The notes under the pieces were generated by a model. That model searched no databases. It was not told where the DNA came from and saw only the letters and a list, made by a program, of their open reading frames with translations. A DNA stretch of 64,000 nt, from NCBI GenBank assembly GCA_943736015.1, contig OX031068.1, positions 32,918,296 through 32,982,295 on the forward strand, written 5' to 3'. Shown here piece by piece: positions 59,489-64,000 of this stretch; within the stretch, counting starts at the first letter, position 1, and each line of letters starts with the position of its first letter. This DNA comes from Tridacna crocea. Its lineage: Eukaryota; Mollusca; Bivalvia; Cardiida; Cardiidae. The position numbers and the translations under genes were made by a program.

Positions 59489-61680
59489 CTATGAGACGGT
59501 AGTCAACGTAAATGGATTTCTCGTCACGGTATAAAGAGATTGGAGAAAAAAAATACACATTGAAAATTTAGTTCCTTTTGTTTGATTTATGCAATAAGAA
59601 GCAGTTGCTACTGAAAGAGCCTTCAGTCTTTTTTTAGCCACTTGTCGCATTATTTTCTGGGGTTTTCGCATGAGCGTAACTGGCACATATGAGACGGTAG
59701 TCAACATAACTGGGCTTCTTGTTGTGGTTTGAAGATATTAGAAATATTACACTTCAGTTGCCTCTGTTTGATATATGCAATAGGAAGCAACTGAGAGTTT
59801 TCAGTCTTTTTTTAGCCACCTGTCACATTCATTTCTGGGGTTTTCGCATGAGCGTAACTGGCACATATGTGACGGTAGTCAACGTAACTGGGTTTCTTGT
59901 TGCGGTTTAAAGAGATTAGAAAAATTACACTTCAGTTGCCATTGTTTGATATATGCAATAGGAAGTAACTGAAAGAATTTTCAGTCTTTTTTTAGCCACT
60001 TGTCGCATTAATTTCTGGTTTTTCTTTTTACACTGTACATTGATCACCTTGGTCTATTGAAAGTTTCAATGTGCAGCATTTCTTGTGGGCTGAGTTAGAA
60101 AAGCAAATCAAGTAAAGGGCTGGGGAGGGGGGGGTGCATCGAGGGTTAAAGGGAAGTAATTCTTGCAAGGGGCTTAAAAAGACCAAAACATGAGAGGGTA
60201 GTCAATGTAACTGGGTTTCTTGTTGCGGATTGAAGAGATTAGAAAAATTACACTTCAGTTGCCATTGTTTGATATATGCAATAGGAAGTAACTGAAAAGA
60301 GTTTTCAGTCTTTTTTTAGCCACTTGTCGCATTAATTTCTGTTGGTTTTTTTTTTTTCACTGTATATTGATCACTTTGGTCTATTGAAAGTTTCAATGTG
60401 CAGCATTTCTTGTGGGCTGAGTTAAAAAAGCAAATCCAGTAAAGGGCTGGGGAGGGGGGGTGCATCGAGGGTTAAAGGGAAGTAATTCTTGCAAGAGGCT
60501 TAAAAAGACCAAAACATATGAGCTGGGGAGGGGGGGTTGCATCGAGGAATAAAGGGAAGTAATTCTTGCAAGAGGCTTGAAAAGACCAACACATGGCCTT
60601 TTACGCCCCTATTTTCTTAAATGTGTGAAATCTGGCATGTGTGGATGGCAGTTTGCCAAGGACTGCACAGCAGCCTTTACAGAAGACTTTAAATCCACTT
60701 TTATGCCGTTTTTTTTACTGTTTTAAATCGATAAATTAGGGCGCCATTTTGGCGCGAATTTGAAGCTCTCTGATTGGCTGTTGAAATTTCTAAAGTCTTC
60801 TCTGATTGGCTGTTGGTTTTCATTCTGATTTCCTTAAAGCTTCTCTGATTGGATAATTTCAGAGCGGGAAGAGATTTGATTGGCTGATGGGAAGGGGGGG
60901 AATATCTGTTTATTCTTATTAACCTTTTACCGCACAATGACGCCTTTTAACACCCCTGAAAGAGAAGGCTTTTGGAAATAATCTGAGGAAAGGAGACAAT
61001 GCAGGTTACCAGCATTTTCTCCTTTTCCCACAATGTTTTCTACCCTATCAAAGAAGCAATTGATTTTTAGTTATTCTTACATCTTATTGTATCTTTATGG
61101 CCTACTTCTAGATTCTTTTATCGGAAAAAGTTTCCGCAACAGCAAACGGTTGCTTCTGAATTTTATATTTTTGCGCAGCGATTAAACATAAAATTGACTT
61201 TTGACTCGCGCAGTCGTCAAAATTGGTTCAATGTTTTCATGACCCTGGTAAGAAAACAGGGAAAAATTTTGTTTACCTGTCCTTGAATTGTACAATAGGT
61301 ATCAGTTGCCTCATAAAGTGTTGAAGTTGATTTTACGATTTTATGCGTAGCACGTAAGTCATGTATGCGTGAGATGGTCACGTAACCAAACCAATGGCCC
61401 TAGTGAGAGAAAAAGAAAAAGAAAAATCCATATAATTGACTTAAGCAACAGTTGGCGTCTGCTATAAAATATTCCGTCAGTCGATTTTTCATGTTTTTGC
61501 GGATACGTAAGTGGCACCTGCGAGACAACAGACAACCTAAAAGGGTTTGTTGTCAGGGTAAAAAAAGATTGCAGAAATAAAAAACAGATATTAGAAACTA
61601 AGTTCCCTATATTTGACCTATTAAGCAACAGGTGTCGTCTGCTATGAAATGTTCCGTAAGTCGATTTTCGCAACCGGCAC
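59489..61680. repeat. Monomer 28 (2192 bp)
   Basis: Short boundary form of the common right-hand type; no private marker noticed. Confidence 0.95.
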
Positions 61681-63871
61681 CTATGAGACGGTAGTCAACG
61701 TAAATGGATTTCTCGTCACGGTATAAAGAGATTGGAGAAAAAAAATACACATTGAAAATTTAGTTCCTTTTGTTTGATTTATGCAATAAGAAGCAGTTGC
61801 TACTGAAAGAGCCTTCAGTCTTTTTTTAGCCACTTGTCGCATTATTTTCTGGGGTTTTCGCATGAGCGTAACTGGCACATATGAGACGGTAGTCAACATA
61901 ACTGGGCTTCTTGTTGTGGTTTGAAGATATTAGAAATATTACACTTCAGTTGCCTCTGTTTGATATATGCAATAGGAAGCAACTGAGAGTTTTCAGTCTT
62001 TTTTTAGCCACCTGTCACATTCATTTCTGGGGTTTTCGCATGAGCGTAACTGGCACATATGTGACGGTTGTCAACGTAACTGGGTTTCTTGTTGCGGTTT
62101 AAAGAGATTAGAAAAATTACACTTCAGTTGCCATTGTTTGATATATGCAATAGGAAGTAACTGAAAGAATTTTCAGTCTTTTTTTAGCCACTTGTCGCAT
62201 TAATTTCTGGTTTTTCTTTTTACACTGTACATTGATCACCTTGGTCTATTGAAAGTTTCAATGTGCAGCATTTCTTGTGGGCTGAGTTAGAAAAGCAAAT
62301 CAAGTAAAGGGCTGGGGAGGGGGGGGTGCATCGAGGGTTAAAGGGAAGTAATTCTTGCAAGGGGCTTAAAAAGACCAAAACATGAGAGGGTAGTCAATGT
62401 AACTGGGTTTCTTGTTGCGGATTGAAGAGATTAGAAAAATTACACTTCAGTTGCCATTGTTTGATATATGCAATAGGAAGTAACTGAAAAGAGTTTTCAG
62501 TCTTTTTTTAGCCACTTGTCGCATTAATTTCTGTTGGTTTTTTTTTTTTCACTGTATATTGATCACTTTGGTCTATTGAAAGTTTCAATGTGCAGCATTT
62601 CTTGTGGGCTGAGTTAAAAAAGCAAATCCAGTAAAGGGCTGGGGAGGGGGGGTGCATCGAGGGTTAAAGGGAAGTAATTCTTGCAAGAGGCTTAAAAAGA
62701 CCAAAACATATGAGCTGGGGAGGGGGGGTTGCATCGAGGAATAAAGGGAAGTAATTCTTGCAAGAGGCTTGAAAAGACCAACACATGGCCTTTTACGCCC
62801 CTATTTTCTTAAATGTGTGAAATCTGGCATGTGTGGATGGCAGTTTGCCAAGGACTGCACAGCAGCCTTTACAGAAGACTTTAAATCCACTTTTATGCCG
62901 TTTTTTTTACTGTTTTAAATCGATAAATTAGGGCGCCATTTTGGCGCGAATTTGAAGCTCTCTGATTGGCTGTTGAAATTTCTAAAGTCTTCTCTGATTG
63001 GCTGTTGGTTTTCATTCTGATTTCCTTGGAGCTTCTCTGATTGGATAATTTCAGAGCGGGAAGAGATTTGATTGGCTGATGGGAAGGGGGGAATATCTGT
63101 TTATTCTTATTAACCTTTTACCGCACAATGACGCCTTTTAACACCCCTGAAAGAGAAGGCTTTTGGAAATAATCTGAGGAAAGGAGACAATGCAGGTTAC
63201 CAGCATTTTCTCCTTTTCCCACAATGTTTTCTACCCTATCAAAGAAGCAATTGATTTTTAGTTATTCTTACATCTTATTGTATCTTTATGGCCTACTTCT
63301 AGATTCTTTTATCGGAAAAAGTTTCCGCAACAGCAAACGGTTGCTTCTGAATTTTATATTTTTGCGCAGCGATTAAACATAAAATTGACTTTTGACTCGC
63401 GCAGTCGTCAAAATTGGTTCAATGTTTTCATGACCCTGGTAAGAAAACAGGGAAAAATTTTGTTTACCTGTCCTTGAATTGTACAATAGGTATCAGTTGC
63501 CTCATAAAGTGTTGAAGTTGATTTTACGATTTTATGCGTAGCACGTAAGTCATGTATGCGTGAGATGGTCACGTAACCAAACCAATGGCCCTAGTGAGAG
63601 AAAAAGAAAAAGAAAAATCCATATAATTGACTTAAGCAACAGTTGGCGTCTGCTATAAAATATTCCGTCAGTCGATTTTTCATGTTTTTGCGGATACGTA
63701 AGTGGCACCTGCGAGACAACAGACAACCTAAAAGGGTTTGTTGTCAGGGTAAAAAAAGATTGCAGAAATAAAAAACAGATATTAGAAACTAAGTTCCCTA
63801 TATTTGACCTATTAAGCAACAGGTGTCGTCTGCTATGAAATGTTCCGTAAGTCGATTTTCGCAACCGGCAC
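61681..63871. repeat. Monomer 29 (2191 bp)
   Basis: Short boundary form. Private T at 62069 and GG at 63028-63029 in place of AA. The G run at 63086-63091 is six long, as in units 15 and 20. Confidence 0.95.
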
Positions 63872-64000
63872 CTATGAGACGGTAGTCAACGTAAATGGAT
63901 TTCTCGTCACGGTATAAAGAGATTGGAGAAAAAAAATACACATTGAAAATTTAGTTCCTTTTGTTTGATTTATGCAATAAGAAGCAGTTGCTACTGAAAG
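63872..64000. repeat. Partial monomer at right edge (5' end of a unit)
   Basis: First 129 bases of another copy, cut by the window edge within sub-repeat R4. The array clearly continues. Confidence 0.95.

Larger units (their letters stand above)
1..64000. repeat. Macrosatellite-type tandem array, 29 full copies of a 2.19-2.20 kb monomer
   Basis: The same sequence recurs head to tail from the first base to the last. Using the motif CTATGAGAC as phase marker, copies start at 186, 2385, 4584, 6782, 8982, 11183, 13381, 15582, 17781, 19980, 22181, 24380, 26572, 28772, 30963, 33154, 35345, 37538, 39729, 41920, 44111, 46311, 48513, 50704, 52904, 55104, 57296, 59489, 61681 and 63872. Spacing is 2191-2193 when an 8-bp deletion is present and 2198-2202 when it is not; the remaining length change comes from G and T runs. 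No copy is inverted and no foreign insertion interrupts the array. Shared and private substitutions show that these are distinct copies, homogenised by unequal exchange or conversion. Function is unknown; a centromeric, heterochromatic or other structural satellite, or a multi-copy non-coding gene, are all possible. Confidence 0.98.

Noticed and set aside
1-64000. 5S rRNA, snRNA, spliced-leader or histone tandem gene array
   Set aside because: A 2.2 kb unit would fit such arrays, but I could find no 5S, U1, U2, U4, U5 or U6 core sequence, no B box and no histone frame.
1-64000. CRISPR array
   Set aside because: The repeats are kilobase-sized with near-identical intervening sequence; there are no short repeats with unique spacers and no cas genes.
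1-64000. CENP-B box
   Set aside because: No match to TTCGNNNNANNCGGG was seen; TTCGCATGAGCGTAA is similar at the start but fails at the CGGG end. A centromeric role is thus neither supported nor excluded.
1-64000. Transposon, retroelement or viral tandem insertion
   Set aside because: No transposase, reverse transcriptase, replication protein, terminal repeats or target-site duplications are visible; the unit has no coding capacity.
1-64000. Assembly artefact made by copying one unit
   Set aside because: Many private and combinatorial variants distinguish the copies, and marker classes are ordered. The exact copy number and homopolymer lengths could still be wrong.

Overview
The whole 64 kb window lies inside one head-to-tail tandem array of a 2.19-2.20 kb repeat (a macrosatellite-scale monomer). 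I count 29 complete monomers, a 185-base piece at the left edge and a 129-base piece at the right edge. All copies have the same orientation, and nothing other than the repeat is present. The array continues past both ends, so its size, flanks and chromosomal position cannot be seen. Copies are nearly identical: on top of homopolymer length changes, most carry only a few substitutions. Boundaries here are set by convention at the CTATGAGAC motif (first at 186); the true phase of the unit is unknown.

Organism: eukaryotic nuclear DNA, most likely animal, but I cannot name the species. Reasons: AT-rich non-coding monomers in a long homogenised array, no dense reading frames, no bacterial genes, and a promoter-like cluster of CCAAT boxes plus an E2F-type site, which are eukaryotic elements. 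Differences between copies are rich in CpG-to-TpG/CpA changes, which suggests the array is cytosine-methylated in the germ line.

Layout of one monomer (first copy, 186-2384): (i) a block of nested sub-repeats R4-R8 (190 to about 1290), of which R4 and R5 are about 180-200 bp, R6 and R7 are about 325 bp with an added G-rich tail, and R8 is the tail alone; (ii) a region of about 600 bp with no similarity to the sub-repeats (about 1291-1895) holding an NF1-like palindrome, a CATAAAAG box, an E2F-type inverted repeat, four inverted CCAAT boxes 31-43 bp apart and three hairpins; (iii) three more diverged sub-repeats R1-R3 (about 1896-2387). The monomer therefore probably grew by repeated internal duplication before the 2.2 kb unit was amplified.

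Layout of the array: units 1-12 (186-26571) form a left domain. Its boundary motif is the long form until the end of unit 12, and it contains two marked monomer classes called here C (units 4, 5, 7, 10) and D (units 6, 8, 9, 11, partly 12), arranged so that each run of C is followed by D. From unit 12 on most copies carry an 8-bp deletion and different marker sets: 16/18, 15/20, 21/22/24 and 23/25. These alternate in a way that fits recent two-unit duplications and gene conversion.

No protein-coding or known RNA gene is supported. All reading frames are short (113 codons or fewer), lie in both strands of the same repeat, and several are broken in individual copies. The observation most worth following is that every monomer carries the same compact cluster of CCAAT, E2F/CHR-like and TATA-like motifs, resembling cell-cycle promoters, so the array may be a multi-copy non-coding transcription unit. 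That is inference from motifs only.
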